Below are positions 35,134 through 49,900 of a stretch of DNA of 64,000 nt, piece by piece (the stretch's first letter is position 1; every line of letters starts with the position of its first letter). The translations under genes and the position numbers were made by a program. Origin of the DNA: Sphingomonas immobilis. Its GTDB lineage: Bacteria > Pseudomonadota > Alphaproteobacteria > Sphingomonadales > Sphingomonadaceae. Below the pieces are notes generated by a model that was not told the origin of the DNA, searched no databases, and saw only the letters and a program-made list of their open reading frames with translations. The stretch is from positions 62,001-126,000 of the forward strand of contig NZ_JAUQSZ010000013.1 of assembly GCF_030580995.1 (NCBI RefSeq). The letters run 5' to 3'.

Positions 35134-36660
35134 ATGTCGTCCACGATTGCCGAACTCGAACGCAAGCGCACCGCAGCCAAGGCCGGCGGCGGGGAGAAGC
35201 GCGTCGCCGCGCAGCACAGCAAGGGCAAGCTGACCGCACGCGAGCGGCTCGACGTGCTGCTCGACGAAGGCTCGTTCGAGGAGCTCGATATGTACGTCGA
35301 GCATAATTGCGTCGATTTCGGCATGCCCGAGCAGACCGTGCCGGGCGACGGCGTCGTCACCGGATCGGGCACGATCAACGGCCGGCTGGTGTTCGTCTTC
35401 TCGCAGGATTTCACCGTGTTCGGCGGTTCGCTGTCGGAGCGGCATGCGACCAAGATCTGCAAGATCATGGACATGGCGATGAAGGTCGGCGCCCCCGTCA
35501 TCGGCATCAACGATTCGGGCGGTGCGCGCATCCAGGAGGGCGTGGCCTCGCTCGCCGGTTATGCCGAGGTGTTCCAGCGCAACGTGCTGGCATCGGGCGT
35601 GGTGCCGCAGCTTTCGCTCATCATGGGGCCCTGCGCGGGCGGCGCGGTGTACTCGCCGGCGATGACCGACTTCATCTTCATGGTGAAGGATTCGAGCTAT
35701 ATGTTCGTGACCGGGCCCGACGTGGTGAAGACCGTCACCAACGAGGTGGTGACGCAGGAGGCGCTGGGCGGCGCGATCACGCACACCACCAAGTCGTCGG
35801 TCGCCGATCTCGCGCTGGAGGACGATATCGAGACGCTGCTCGCGGCGCGCGACTTCATCGATTTCCTGCCGTCCTCGAACCAGTCGCCGGTGCCCGAGCG
35901 GCCGAGCGCGGACCCGTGGGACCGGATCGACGAGAGCCTCGACACGCTGATCCCGGCATCGGCCAACCAGCCGTACGACATGCACGAACTGATCAAGAAG
36001 GTGCTCGACGAGGGCGATTTCTTCGAGGTGCAGCCGGCGCATGCGGGCAACATCATCACCGGCTTCGGCCGCGTCGAGGGCAAGACCGTCGGCGTCGTCG
36101 CCAACCAGCCGATGGTGCTGGCGGGGTGCCTCGACATCAATTCGTCGAAGAAGGCGGCGCGTTTCGTGCGCTTCTGCGATGCGTTCGAGATCCCGATCAT
36201 CACGCTGGTCGACGTGCCGGGCTTCCTGCCGGGCGTCGGGCAGGAACATTCGGGCATCATCAAGCACGGCGCGAAACTGCTGTTCGCCTATGCCGAGGCG
36301 ACCGTGCCCAAGATCACCGTCATCACGCGCAAGGCCTATGGCGGCGCGTATGACGTGATGAGCTCGAAGCATCTGCGCGGCGACCTCAACTACGCCTGGC
36401 CGACCGCCGAGATCGCGGTGATGGGCGCGAAGGGCGCGGTCGAGATCATCTTCCGCGGGCTAAACGAGGTCGGCATCGCCGAGAAGACGGCGGAATACGA
36501 GGCGCGCTTCGCCAATCCGTTCGTGGCGGCGAGCAAGGGCTTCATCGACGAGGTGATCCTGCCGCATTCAACCCGCAGGCGGATCGCGCTGGGCTTGCGC
36601 AAGCTGCGCAACAAGGCGCTCGAGAATCCGTGGAAGAAGCACGACAATATCCCGCTGTGA
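35134..36660 (+). CDS. pccB: Propionyl-CoA carboxylase beta subunit
   Basis: Carboxyltransferase half of propionyl-CoA carboxylase, moving CO2 from biotin to propionyl-CoA. 508 residues with the two crotonase-like halves typical of the family: [19 protein letters not shown] and [12 protein letters not shown] in the N half, [20 protein letters not shown] and [14 protein letters not shown] in the C half. RBS AGGGGAG 6 nt before the ATG. First gene of the cluster ending with pccA; the intervening genes include the mutase and biotin synthase. Confidence 0.95.
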   Translation: MSSTIAELERKRTAAKAGGGEKRVAAQHSKGKLTARERLDVLLDEGSFEELDMYVEHNCVDFGMPEQTVPGDGVVTGSGTINGRLVFVFSQDFTVFGGSLSERHATKICKIMDMAMKVGAPVIGINDSGGARIQEGVASLAGYAEVFQRNVLASGVVPQLSLIMGPCAGGAVYSPAMTDFIFMVKDSSYMFVTGPDVVKTVTNEVVTQEALGGAITHTTKSSVADLALEDDIETLLAARDFIDFLPSSNQSPVPERPSADPWDRIDESLDTLIPASANQPYDMHELIKKVLDEGDFFEVQPAHAGNIITGFGRVEGKTVGVVANQPMVLAGCLDINSSKKAARFVRFCDAFEIPIITLVDVPGFLPGVGQEHSGIIKHGAKLLFAYAEATVPKITVITRKAYGGAYDVMSSKHLRGDLNYAWPTAEIAVMGAKGAVEIIFRGLNEVGIAEKTAEYEARFANPFVAASKGFIDEVILPHSTRRRIALGLRKLRNKALENPWKKHDNIPL

Positions 36661-36697
36661 GCGTTGGTGGTATGACGCTCGCGAGGAGGCCGCACTG

Positions 36698-36961
36698 ATG
36701 GACGACCGGGTTCGCATCACGATCGAGATCGACCGCGCCGAGCATGACGCGCTGAGCGGGATCGCCAGCGACCATGCGCAATCGGTCGGCGAGGTCGCGG
36801 CCGAGGCGCTGCGTGCGCGGATCGATCTGGAGCGCGACTTCGACGAGGCGGTGCGTGCGGGACTCGAGGATATCGAAGCCGGTCGCGTCATTTCCGATGA
36901 AGATTATCTGGCTCACTCCGCCGAACGCCGCAGGCGTTGGCTTGCCGCGCGCGCGGCGTGA
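36698..36961 (+). CDS. Type II antitoxin, ribbon-helix-helix type
   Basis: 87-residue CopG/ParD-like protein. The N terminus MDDRVRITIEIDRAEHDALS fits a ribbon-helix-helix strand and helix; the acidic C-terminal half (LERDFDEAVRAGLEDIEAGR) would wrap the toxin. GAGGAGG 9 nt before the ATG is a strong ribosome site. It starts 37 nt after pccB. The toxin begins at a GTG overlapping its TGA. Likely represses its own promoter and neutralises the toxin. Confidence 0.82.
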   Translation: MDDRVRITIEIDRAEHDALSGIASDHAQSVGEVAAEALRARIDLERDFDEAVRAGLEDIEAGRVISDEDYLAHSAERRRRWLAARAA

Positions 36962-37227
36962 AGCTGAACTGGTCGCGGGCGGCAGAAGCGGACATGGATC
37001 GGATCTGGCACTTTCTGGCGGAGCGCAGCCCCGACCTTGCCGATCGCATCGAGGTGGCACTTCGCGATGGGGCGAAGCGGTTGATCGATTTTCCGTACCT
37101 TGGCCGCCCCCGCCGCGATGGCAGCCGTGAACTTTCGCTACCGGCGATCCAGTACCGGATCGGTTATCTGGTACGCGACGACGACATTCTGATCGCTGCG
37201 GTCCGCAGCACGAGAGAAAACGCATGA
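36958..37227 (+). CDS. Type II toxin, RelE/ParE family
   Basis: 89-residue protein starting at the GTG at 36958 ([20 protein letters not shown] read as Met). The ParE/RelE pattern is clear: [20 protein letters not shown], an internal [31 protein letters not shown]. ParE-type members poison gyrase, RelE-type cleave mRNA; sequence alone does not decide. Its stop overlaps the ATG of methylmalonyl-CoA mutase (ATGA), so toxin and mutase are translationally coupled. Confidence 0.84.
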   Translation: MKLNWSRAAEADMDRIWHFLAERSPDLADRIEVALRDGAKRLIDFPYLGRPRRDGSRELSLPAIQYRIGYLVRDDDILIAAVRSTRENA

Positions 37228-39362
37228 CCGACAAGACACTCGAAGACTGGCAGACCGCCGCCGCCAAGGAGGTGAAGGGGCAGGATCTCACCTGGCCGAC
37301 GCCGGAGGGGATCGACGTCAAGCCGCTCTATACCGAGGCCGATCTCGACGGGTGGGATCCCGGCCTGCCCGGTTTCGCGCCGTTCACGCGCGGGGTGCGT
37401 GCGTCGATGTACGCGGGGCGGCCTTGGACGATCCGGCAATATGCCGGCTTCTCGACCGCCGAAGCATCGAACGCTTTCTATCACCGCAACCTGAAGGCGG
37501 GGCAGAAGGGCCTGTCGGTCGCGTTCGATCTCGCGACGCACCGCGGCTATGACAGCGACCATCCGCGCGTGACCGGCGACGTCGGCAAGGCGGGCGTGGC
37601 GATCGACACGATCGACGACATGAAGATCCTGTTCGACGGCATCCCGCTCGATCAGATGAGCGTGTCGATGACGATGAACGGCGCGGTGATCCCGATCCTC
37701 GCCTTCTTCATCGTCGCGGGCGAGGAACAGGGCGTCGACCGCAAACTGCTCGACGGGACCATCCAGAACGACATCCTCAAGGAGTTCATGGTCCGCAACA
37801 CCTACATCTATCCGCCCGAGCCGAGCATGCGGATCATCTCGGACATCTTCGGTTATACCAGCCGCGAGATGCCCAAGTTCAACAGCATCTCGATCAGCGG
37901 CTATCACATGCAGGAAGCCGGGGCGACGCAGCTCCAGGAGCTCGCCTTCACCATCGCCGACGGCATGGAATATGTGAAATACGGCGTCGCCTCGGGCCTC
38001 GACATCGACAAGTTCGCGGGGCGGCTGTCGTTCTTCTTCGCGATCGGCATGAACTTCTTCATGGAGATCGCCAAGCTGCGCGCCGCGCGCGTGCTGTGGC
38101 ACCGCGCGATGACGCAGCTCGGCGCGAAGGACGAGCGCAGCAAGATGCTGCGCACGCATTGCCAGACGTCGGGCGTCTCGCTCACCGAGCAAGACCCGTA
38201 CAACAACGTCATGCGCACCACGATCGAGGCGATGGCAGCGATGCTGGGCGGCACGCAGAGCCTCCACACCAACGCGCTCGACGAGGCGATCGCGCTGCCG
38301 ACCGATTTCTCGGCGCGCATCGCCCGCAACACGCAGATCGTCATCCAGGAAGAGACCGGAATGACAAAGGTCGTCGATCCGCTCGGCGGCTCCTATTATA
38401 TCGAGAGCCTGACGAAAGAGCTGGTCGACAAGGCGTGGGAGATCATCGAGCGCGTCCAGTCCGAAGGCGGCATGGCCAAGGCCGTCGCGGCGGGCTGGCC
38501 CAAGGCGATGATCGAGGAGGCGGCCGCCGCCAAGGCCGCGCGCATCGACCGCGTCGAGGAGGTGATCGTCGGCGTCAACAAGTTCAAGCTGGCGCAGGAA
38601 GACCCGATCGACATCCTCGACGTCGATAACGTCGCCGTCCGGGAATCGCAGATCGCGCGCATCAAGAAGGTGAAGGCGGGCCGCGACGAGGCGGCGTGTG
38701 TCGCAGCACTCGACGCGCTGCGCGAAGGCGCGAAGGGCGATGCGAACCTGCTCGAACTGGCGGTGGAATGTGCCCGCAAGCGCGCGACGCTCGGCGAGAT
38801 CAGCCTCGCGATGGAGGATGTGTTCGGCCGCTACGGCACCAAGCCGACGCCGGTGAAGGGCATCTACGGCGGCGCTTACGATGGCGATGCGCGCTGGGAC
38901 AGCCTGATCGATGGCGTCGGCGCGATCGGCCGGCGGATGGGCCGCAAGCCCAAGATGTTCGTCGCCAAGATGGGGCAGGACGGCCACGATCGCGGTGCCA
39001 ACCTCGTGAGCTCGGCGTTCGGCGACCTCGGCTTCGACATCGTCGCGGGGCCGCTGTTCCAGACGCCCAAGGAAGCCGCGGCGATGGCGATCCAGGAGAA
39101 TGTCGACGTGGTTGGCGCGTCGTCGCTGGCGGCGGGCCACAAGACGCTGATCCCCGAGCTGATCGGCCACCTGCGCGAGGCGGGCCGCAGCGACATCAAG
39201 GTGATCGCGGGCGGGGTCATCCCCGCGCAGGATTACCAGATCCTGCGCGATGCGGGCGTGCAGGGGATTTTCGGGCCGGGCACCAACCTCGTCGACGCGG
39301 CGGGCGAGGTGCTCAAGCTGCTCGGCCACAACATGCCGCCCGAGGCAGAGGCCGCCGAATGA
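37224..39362 (+). CDS. scpA: Methylmalonyl-CoA mutase
   Basis: B12-dependent isomerisation of methylmalonyl-CoA to succinyl-CoA, the step after the carboxylase. 712 residues, a single-chain enzyme: TIM-barrel domain ([39 protein letters not shown]), linker, and C-terminal B12 domain with the DxHxxG base-off motif in [10 protein letters not shown] (H588). Start ATG overlaps the toxin stop. No methylmalonyl-CoA epimerase or MeaB chaperone lies in the window. Confidence 0.97.
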   Translation: MTDKTLEDWQTAAAKEVKGQDLTWPTPEGIDVKPLYTEADLDGWDPGLPGFAPFTRGVRASMYAGRPWTIRQYAGFSTAEASNAFYHRNLKAGQKGLSVAFDLATHRGYDSDHPRVTGDVGKAGVAIDTIDDMKILFDGIPLDQMSVSMTMNGAVIPILAFFIVAGEEQGVDRKLLDGTIQNDILKEFMVRNTYIYPPEPSMRIISDIFGYTSREMPKFNSISISGYHMQEAGATQLQELAFTIADGMEYVKYGVASGLDIDKFAGRLSFFFAIGMNFFMEIAKLRAARVLWHRAMTQLGAKDERSKMLRTHCQTSGVSLTEQDPYNNVMRTTIEAMAAMLGGTQSLHTNALDEAIALPTDFSARIARNTQIVIQEETGMTKVVDPLGGSYYIESLTKELVDKAWEIIERVQSEGGMAKAVAAGWPKAMIEEAAAAKAARIDRVEEVIVGVNKFKLAQEDPIDILDVDNVAVRESQIARIKKVKAGRDEAACVAALDALREGAKGDANLLELAVECARKRATLGEISLAMEDVFGRYGTKPTPVKGIYGGAYDGDARWDSLIDGVGAIGRRMGRKPKMFVAKMGQDGHDRGANLVSSAFGDLGFDIVAGPLFQTPKEAAAMAIQENVDVVGASSLAAGHKTLIPELIGHLREAGRSDIKVIAGGVIPAQDYQILRDAGVQGIFGPGTNLVDAAGEVLKLLGHNMPPEAEAAE

Positions 39363-39706
39363 TCGAGGATGCCGAGATCGAGCCGGGGCCGCCGGAAGAC
39401 GGCGTGACCCTGCTCTACGATTACTTCAAGCACCTCACGTCGCTGTGCCTGTTCTCGCTGGGCGGCGTGCTGGCGCTGGCGGCGCAGGTAAAGGGCCGCG
39501 GCATCACGCTGCTGATCACGGCGCTGCTGGTGATCGGTTTTGCCGCGCTGCTGTCGTTCAGCGGCGCGGGCGAGATCGTCGGTGCGCGCTACAAGGGCAA
39601 GCCTTTGACCGGTCATATCAATATGTACCGGACCGCATCCCCGATCCTGCTGTCGATGGGGCTCGGGGTGTTCGTCTATCTCTTTATGGGAACCTTGAAA
39701 CTGTGA
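39359..39706 (+). CDS. Small membrane protein in the propionate cluster
   Basis: 115 residues. An acidic N terminus ([15 protein letters not shown]) is followed by about three membrane segments: [40 protein letters not shown] and [20 protein letters not shown]. Start overlaps the mutase stop (ATGA) and its stop overlaps the bioB start (TGATG), so it is coupled on both sides. No family recognised; no function should be inferred beyond membrane location and coexpression. Confidence 0.82.
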   Translation: MIEDAEIEPGPPEDGVTLLYDYFKHLTSLCLFSLGGVLALAAQVKGRGITLLITALLVIGFAALLSFSGAGEIVGARYKGKPLTGHINMYRTASPILLSMGLGVFVYLFMGTLKL

Positions 39707-40728
39707 TGCGTACCGACTGGACCCGCGCCGAGATCGCCGATCTCTTCGATCTCCCCTTCGATGACCTGATGTTTCAGGCGCAGACCGTGCATCGCGCGCA
39801 TCACCGTAGCGGCGAGGTGCAGCTCTGCACGCTCCTGTCGATCAAGACCGGCGGCTGCCCGGAGGATTGCGGGTATTGCAACCAGTCGGCCAGCGCCGAG
39901 ACCGACCTGAAAGCCTCGAAGCTGATGGACGTGCGTTCCGTCCTGCAATCGGCGGCTCAGGCCAAGGATGCGGGATCGCAGCGGTTCTGCATGGGTGCCG
40001 CGTGGCGCAACCCCAAAGACAAGGACATGCCCGCCATCGTCGAGATGGTGAAGGGCGTGCGCCAGATGGGCATGGAGACCTGCATGACGCTCGGCATGCT
40101 GACGCCAAAGCAGGCGGAGCAGCTCGCCGACGCGGGGCTCGATTACTACAATCACAATATCGATACCTCGCCGGAGAAATATGGCGAGGTCATCACCACG
40201 CGCACCTTCCAGGACCGGCTCGACACGCTGGAGAATGTTCGCGAGGCGGGGATCAACGTGTGCTGCGGCGGCATCGTCGGCATGGGCGAGACGCGCGGTG
40301 ATCGCGTCGGCTTCGTCCATGCGCTGGCGACCTTGCCGCGGCACCCGGAGAGCGTGCCGGTCAACGCGCTGGTGCCCGTGAAGGGCACGGTGCTGGGCGA
40401 CATGCTCGCCGATACGCCGCTCGCGCAGATCGACGACATCGAGTTCGTGCGGACGGTGGCCGTCGCGCGCATCACCATGCCCATGAGCATGGTGCGCCTG
40501 TCCGCCGGCCGCGAGAGCATGAGCGAGGCGACGCAGGCGCTGTGCTTCATGGCGGGCGCCAACTCGATCTTCACCGGCGACAAATTGCTGACGACCGGCA
40601 ACCGCGGCGACAGCGCGGACGCTGTTTTGTTCGCGAAGCTCGGGTTGAAGGCGATGGAGGGCGAGGAGCCGGCGCGCGCGGCGAAGGCCTGTGGCGTCGC
40701 GCATGAACATGCGGTGGCGGCCGAATGA
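39706..40728 (+). CDS. bioB: Biotin synthase
   Basis: Radical SAM enzyme inserting sulfur into dethiobiotin. 340 residues; 4Fe-4S motif [12 protein letters not shown] (CxxxCxxC), [20 protein letters not shown] and [13 protein letters not shown]. Placing bioB inside a carboxylase cluster links cofactor supply to the biotin-carrying PccA. ATG at 39706 is chosen ([14 protein letters not shown]); a GTG just before is possible. The rest of the biotin pathway is not in the window. Confidence 0.97.
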   Translation: MRTDWTRAEIADLFDLPFDDLMFQAQTVHRAHHRSGEVQLCTLLSIKTGGCPEDCGYCNQSASAETDLKASKLMDVRSVLQSAAQAKDAGSQRFCMGAAWRNPKDKDMPAIVEMVKGVRQMGMETCMTLGMLTPKQAEQLADAGLDYYNHNIDTSPEKYGEVITTRTFQDRLDTLENVREAGINVCCGGIVGMGETRGDRVGFVHALATLPRHPESVPVNALVPVKGTVLGDMLADTPLAQIDDIEFVRTVAVARITMPMSMVRLSAGRESMSEATQALCFMAGANSIFTGDKLLTTGNRGDSADAVLFAKLGLKAMEGEEPARAAKACGVAHEHAVAAE

Positions 40729-41120
40729 TCTCGCTGCTGCTGCTCGCGCTCGCCGCGCCCGATCACAAGCCCGGGGCGACACCGACGCCGGTTGCGAAGC
40801 CGACTCCGGGCCCGCTCACCAAGGCGGCGCTGGCGGACTATGCGAAGGCGGACGGCGAGATGGCGGCGCAGTGGAAGCTCACCAACGCCTTCATGAAGGG
40901 CAAGGATGCGCTCAACAAGACGCGCGGCGGCGGCTTCGGCTATGCGGCGGCGCTGCTGGAAAGCCAGCGCGCGTGGATCCGCTATCGCGACACCGCCTGC
41001 GCGGTCGAGGGCGGGGTGCATGCCGGCGATCCGCGGCAGGGCCTCATCATCGCCCAGTGCAAGACCGCGCTGACCAACGCGCGGCGGTTGCAGCTCAAGG
41101 GGCTGACGGTCGTCGAATGA
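40725..41120 (+). CDS. LprI-like (DUF1311) exported protein
   Basis: 131 residues. N-terminal signal-like [12 protein letters not shown], a Pro/Thr linker, then a DUF1311/LprI-like domain: [55 protein letters not shown]. The two cysteines at about 91 and 111 would form the family disulfide. Some members inhibit lysozyme; that role here is unproven. Start overlaps the bioB stop (ATGA). Confidence 0.82.
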   Translation: MISLLLLALAAPDHKPGATPTPVAKPTPGPLTKAALADYAKADGEMAAQWKLTNAFMKGKDALNKTRGGGFGYAAALLESQRAWIRYRDTACAVEGGVHAGDPRQGLIIAQCKTALTNARRLQLKGLTVVE

Positions 41121-41150
41121 TGCGCGCCGCGTTCACCCCAGCCACCACCC

Positions 41151-41240
41151 GTCATGCCGGACCTGTTCCGGCGTCCGCCGTGCAGCAAGACACGGCAGGA
41201 TGTGCGGCGCGTTGGACCCCCGAACACGTCCGGGGTGACG
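41151..41240. repeat. 90-nt GTCATG element, copy 1
   Basis: Begins GTCATGCCGGACCTGTTCCG and ends CCGAACACGTCCGGGGTGAC-G, inverted ends around a variable centre. A sister element of identical length follows 36 nt later. Confidence 0.85.
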
Positions 41241-41276
41241 ATGCGTTTGGGGCCGCCGTTCCGCATATTTTCCGCC

Positions 41277-41366
41277 GTCATGCTGAACTTGTTTCAGCAT
41301 CCATCTCTCAACCAGCGCCGTCCGTGCCCCTGGCACGATGGACCCTGAAACACGTTCAGGGTGACG
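41277..41366. repeat. 90-nt GTCATG element, copy 2
   Basis: Begins GTCATGCTGAACTTGTTTCA and ends CTGAAACACGTTCAGGGTGA-CG. Arms differ from copy 1 by paired changes that keep base-pairing. Together with copy 1 it fills most of the LprI-pccA gap. Confidence 0.85.
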
Positions 41367-41415
41367 GCCAGCAGCAGGTTCGCGCGGTGCGCGAACGCAT
41401 CATCTAGGGGCCGTC

Positions 41416-43431
<2,016 letters not shown>

Positions 43432-43437
43432 GCCGCT

Positions 43438-43469
43438 CGGCCGCTCGTCCGTTAGCGGGCGAGCGGCCG
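43438..43469. terminator. Bidirectional terminator hairpin
   Basis: CGGCCGCTCGTCC (43438-43450) pairs with GGGCGAGCGGCCG (43457-43469) over a 6-nt loop; 13 bp with one G-U. It overlaps the 3' end of the small membrane gene and follows pccA by 6 nt, serving both convergent genes. Confidence 0.65.
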
Positions 43470-43694
43470 CAGGAAATAAAAGACGTAGCCGACCGACGCC
43501 GCGATCATCGCGGCCGCGGCGAAATGATAGCCTTCGTTGCCGAGATAGTTCGCCACCGCGCACCCGACCGAGGCGACGAGATAGTGGATCAGAAAATCGC
43601 CCGGCACCTTGGTCTCGGCGACCGAGCGGCTGAGAAACAGCGTGATGATCGCGCAGAATATGGCGACCGTGATCCAGTCGTAGATGGTTTTCAT
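43452..43694 (-). CDS. Small membrane protein, possibly XrtV-system accessory
   Basis: 80 residues, about three hydrophobic segments: IYDWITVAIFCAIITLFLSR, IHYLVASVGCAVANYLGNEG and HFAAAAMIAASVGYVFYFLR. This resembles small sphingomonad proteins annotated as XrtV (exosortase V) sorting-system accessory; I remember the pattern but cannot confirm it, and no exosortase is in the window. It follows pgm by 16 nt on the same strand. Confidence 0.65.
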   Translation of the reverse strand: MKTIYDWITVAIFCAIITLFLSRSVAETKVPGDFLIHYLVASVGCAVANYLGNEGYHFAAAAMIAASVGYVFYFLRPLAR

Positions 43695-43710
43695 GCCGCT
43701 CCTTCGCGGG

Positions 43711-46279
<2,569 letters not shown>

Positions 46280-46430
46280 GCCCGGACCCGGCGCGCCTTT
46301 TGCGCCCGATCCCCGTGCGATTCAAGCGGGGCGGCGGCGCGAGAGGCGTGCCGCACCGGGAGATAGCGCTGGAAATCACCGCCCCCCGCCGTCAAAGGGA
46401 GGCTGGTATCAGAGGGGCTTGCGGGAAAAC

Positions 46431-47495
46431 ATGAGCGAAAAGGTCGCGCTGATCACGGGTGTCACCGGGCAGGACGGCGCCTATCTGGCGCAGTTGCTGC
46501 TCGACAAGGGCTATATCGTCCACGGCGTGAAGCGGCGCTCGTCCTCGTTCAACACCGGCCGGATCGAGAGCATCTACAGGGATCCGCACGATGCCGGCGC
46601 GCGCTTCCACCTGCACTATGGCGACCTGACCGATTCGACCAACCTGATCCGCATCATCCAGGAAACCCAGCCCGACGAGATCTACAATCTCGCCGCGCAG
46701 AGCCATGTGATGGTCAGCTTCGAGACGCCCGAATATACCGCCAATGCCGACGGCATCGGCACGCTGCGCCTGCTGGAGGCGATCCGCATCCTCGGCATGG
46801 AGAAAAAGACGCGCTTCTATCAGGCGTCGACCTCCGAGCTGTACGGGCTGGTGCAGGAGGTGCCGCAGCGCGAGACGACGCCCTTCTACCCGCGCTCGCC
46901 CTATGCCGTCGCCAAGCTCTACGCCTATTGGATCGTCGTGAACTACCGCGAGGCGTACGGGATGCATGCCTCGAACGGCATTCTGTTCAATCACGAGAGC
47001 CCGTTGCGCGGCGAGACCTTCGTCACGCGCAAGATCACGCGCGCGGCGGCGGCGATCAGGCTCGGGCGGCAGGAGAAGCTGTGGCTCGGCAATCTCGACG
47101 CCAAGCGCGACTGGGGCCATGCGCGCGAATATGTGCGCGGCATGTGGCTGATGCTGCAGCAGGACGAGCCCGACGACTACGTGCTGGCGACAGGGGCCAC
47201 GACGCAGGTGCGCACCTTCGTCGAATGGGCGTTCGCCGATGTCGGCATCACCTTGCGCTGGGAAGGCGAGGGCAAGGACGAGCGCGGTTTCTGCACCGAG
47301 ACGGGCAAATGCCTGGTCGAGGTCGACCCGCGCTATTTCCGCCCGACCGAGGTCGATCTGCTGATCGGCGACCCCACCAAAGCGAAGGAAAAGCTCGGCT
47401 GGGTGCATGAGACTTCGGCGCGCGAGCTTGCGCGTGAGATGGCGCTTCACGATCTGGAGGCGATGAAGAACGCGCCGATCGATCAGGATGCCTGA
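46431..47495 (+). CDS. gmd: GDP-mannose 4,6-dehydratase
   Basis: Converts GDP-mannose to GDP-4-keto-6-deoxymannose. 354 residues; NADP motif [24 protein letters not shown], catalytic Ser/Tyr/Lys in ASTSELYG and [10 protein letters not shown], and [16 protein letters not shown]. The ATG at 46431 ([11 protein letters not shown]) is chosen over a long upstream extension. The 3' end overlaps fcl by 8 nt. GDP-mannose arises from the ManA product. Confidence 0.97.
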   Translation: MSEKVALITGVTGQDGAYLAQLLLDKGYIVHGVKRRSSSFNTGRIESIYRDPHDAGARFHLHYGDLTDSTNLIRIIQETQPDEIYNLAAQSHVMVSFETPEYTANADGIGTLRLLEAIRILGMEKKTRFYQASTSELYGLVQEVPQRETTPFYPRSPYAVAKLYAYWIVVNYREAYGMHASNGILFNHESPLRGETFVTRKITRAAAAIRLGRQEKLWLGNLDAKRDWGHAREYVRGMWLMLQQDEPDDYVLATGATTQVRTFVEWAFADVGITLRWEGEGKDERGFCTETGKCLVEVDPRYFRPTEVDLLIGDPTKAKEKLGWVHETSARELAREMALHDLEAMKNAPIDQDA

Positions 47496-48429
47496 GGCCT
47501 TTTCCCTCGCCGGAAAGCGCGTGTTCGTGGCGGGGCATCGCGGCATGGTCGGCTCGGCGATCGTGCGGCGGCTGGCGCGTGAGGATTGCGACGTCATCAC
47601 CGCACCGCGTTCCGAACTGAACCTGATGGACCAGCGCGGTGTGCGCGATTTCTTCTCGGCCGAAAGCCCCGACGCGGTGTTCCTCGCAGCGGCGAAGGTC
47701 GGCGGCATCCTCGCCAACGACAGCTTCCCGGCGGACTTTCTCTACGACAACCTCATGATCGAGGCGAACGTGATCGAGGCGGCGCACCGAGAGGGCGTCG
47801 CCAAGCTGCTGTTCCTCGGCTCCTCGTGCATCTACCCGAAGTTCGCGCCCCAGCCGATCACCGAGGACGCGCTGCTCACCGGCCCGCTGGAGCCGACCAA
47901 CGAATGGTATGCGATTGCCAAGATCGCGGGGATCAAGCTCGCGCAAGCGTACCGCCGCCAGCACGGGCGCGACTTCATCTCGGCGATGCCGACCAATCTC
48001 TACGGCCCCGGCGACAATTTCGACCTGCAATCGAGCCATGTCCTGCCCGCGCTGATCCGCAAGGCGCATGAGGCGAAGCTGGCGGGGGCGCCGTCGATCG
48101 AAATCTGGGGTACGGGCACGCCGCGCCGCGAGTTCCTGCATGTCGATGATCTCGCCGATGCCTGCATTTTCCTGATGCAGCACTATTCGGGCGATGCGCA
48201 CGTCAATGTCGGATCGGGCAGCGACGTGTCGATTCTGGAGCTGACGGGGATGGTCGCCGCCGCGGTCGGCTTTACAGGCGACATCGTCCGCGACGAGACC
48301 AAGCCCGACGGGACGCCGCGCAAGCTGATGAGCGCGGACGTGCTGCAAGGTCTGGGTTGGGAGCCGGCGATCCCCCTCGGCGAGGGAATCGCACGCACGT
48401 ACGATTGGTATCTGGAAAACCGCGCCTGA
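47488..48429 (+). CDS. fcl: GDP-L-fucose synthase
   Basis: Epimerase-reductase turning the Gmd product into GDP-L-fucose. 313 residues; [39 protein letters not shown], and the Tyr-Lys pair in [14 protein letters not shown] at 47488 overlaps gmd by 8 nt, coupling the two steps. Directs fucose or a related deoxyhexose into surface polysaccharide. Confidence 0.96.
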   Translation: MPEAFSLAGKRVFVAGHRGMVGSAIVRRLAREDCDVITAPRSELNLMDQRGVRDFFSAESPDAVFLAAAKVGGILANDSFPADFLYDNLMIEANVIEAAHREGVAKLLFLGSSCIYPKFAPQPITEDALLTGPLEPTNEWYAIAKIAGIKLAQAYRRQHGRDFISAMPTNLYGPGDNFDLQSSHVLPALIRKAHEAKLAGAPSIEIWGTGTPRREFLHVDDLADACIFLMQHYSGDAHVNVGSGSDVSILELTGMVAAAVGFTGDIVRDETKPDGTPRKLMSADVLQGLGWEPAIPLGEGIARTYDWYLENRA

Positions 48430-48532
48430 CGGTCACATTCGCCCTCGCCGGAGCATCGCCGCTTGTCTATCGACGCGCCGCTCTTTAGGGGCTCATCGGG
48501 CCGTTTGGTTGCACTGCACAAAGGAAGAATCG

Positions 48533-49834
48533 ATGCGGGTTACGATGATCGGGTCGGGCTATGTCGGTCTCGTGTCGGGAGCGTGCTTCGCGGATTTCGG
48601 GCATGACGTGATCTGCGTCGATATCGACCAGCGCAAGATCGACGCGCTCAACGCCAACAAGATGCCGATCTACGAGCCCGGCCTCGCCGAGCTGGTCGAC
48701 CGCAACGTGAAGGCGTCGCGCCTGTCGTTCACCACCGATCTTGCGGCGGGCGTGGCGGATGCGGACGCCGTGTTCATCGCGGTCGGCACGCCTTCGCGGC
48801 GCGGCGACGGCCATGCCGATCTCAGCTACGTCCACGCCGCCGCCAAGCAGATCGGCGAGTCGATGAAGGGCTATACCGTCGTCGTCACCAAATCGACCGT
48901 GCCCGTCGGCACCGGCGACGAGGTCGAGCGCATCATCCGCGAGGTCAACCCGGACGGCGAGTTCGGCGTCGTCTCCAACCCCGAATTCCTGCGCGAAGGC
49001 GCCGCGATCGAGGATTTCAAGCGGCCCGACCGCATCGTCGTCGGCTCCGACGACCCGCGCGCGACCGACGTGATGGAGCGCATCTACCGCCCGCTGTCGC
49101 TCAACAAGGCGCCGGTGATGGTTACGTCGCGCCGCACCGCCGAGCTGATCAAATACGCCGGCAACGCCTTCCTCGCGACCAAGATCACCTTCATCAACGA
49201 GATCGCGGACCTGTGCGAGAAGGTCGGTGCGAACGTGCAGGACGTCGCGCGCGGCATCGGCCTCGACAATCGCATCGGCTCCAAGTTCCTGCACGCGGGT
49301 CCGGGCTATGGCGGCTCGTGCTTCCCCAAGGACACGCTGGCGTTGCTCAAGACCAGCCACGATTACGACGCGGTGCAGCGCATCGTCGAGACGGTGGTGG
49401 CGGTCAACGACAGCCGCAAGCGCGCGATGGGTCGCAAGATCATCACCGCGCTGGGTGGTGAGGCGCGCGGCAAGACGGTCGCGGTGCTCGGCCTCACCTT
49501 CAAGCCCAACACCGACGACATGCGCGATTCGCCCGCGATCGCCGTCATCCAGACGCTGCAGGATGCCGGTGCGACGGTGAAGGCGTACGACCCAGAGGGC
49601 ATGGAGGCGGCCAAGGCCGTGCTCGACAATGTGGAATATTGCAAAGGCCCGTACGAGGCGGTCGCGGGCACCGATGCTCTGGCGATCGTGACCGAATGGG
49701 ATGCGTTCCGCGCGCTCGATCTCGACCGCGTCAAGGGGCTGATGAACGCGCCGGTGCTGGTCGATCTGCGCAACATCTACAAGCCCGACGAGGCCAAGGC
49801 GGCGGGCTTCGACTATACCAGCATCGGCCGCTGA
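48533..49834 (+). CDS. ugd: UDP-glucose 6-dehydrogenase
   Basis: Oxidises UDP-glucose to UDP-glucuronate with two NAD+. 433 residues; VTMIGSGYVGLVSGACFADF at the N terminus, KSTVPVGTGD, NPEFLREGAAI, and the catalytic cysteine in GPGYGGSCFPKDT. Start at 48533 is preceded by AAAGGAAGA. Its product is the substrate of the epimerase just downstream. Confidence 0.97.
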   Translation: MRVTMIGSGYVGLVSGACFADFGHDVICVDIDQRKIDALNANKMPIYEPGLAELVDRNVKASRLSFTTDLAAGVADADAVFIAVGTPSRRGDGHADLSYVHAAAKQIGESMKGYTVVVTKSTVPVGTGDEVERIIREVNPDGEFGVVSNPEFLREGAAIEDFKRPDRIVVGSDDPRATDVMERIYRPLSLNKAPVMVTSRRTAELIKYAGNAFLATKITFINEIADLCEKVGANVQDVARGIGLDNRIGSKFLHAGPGYGGSCFPKDTLALLKTSHDYDAVQRIVETVVAVNDSRKRAMGRKIITALGGEARGKTVAVLGLTFKPNTDDMRDSPAIAVIQTLQDAGATVKAYDPEGMEAAKAVLDNVEYCKGPYEAVAGTDALAIVTEWDAFRALDLDRVKGLMNAPVLVDLRNIYKPDEAKAAGFDYTSIGR

Positions 49835-49900
49835 GGGGCCTCGTGCTTGTCACCCTTCCCGCCGCCGGGTAGCACGATCGGCGGGGTTAAGGGGAGCTGC

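Noticed and set aside
41121..41415. CRISPR-like array before pccA
   Set aside because: Only two 90-nt units with internal inverted repeats and diverged centres; no short repeats with regular spacers and no cas genes.
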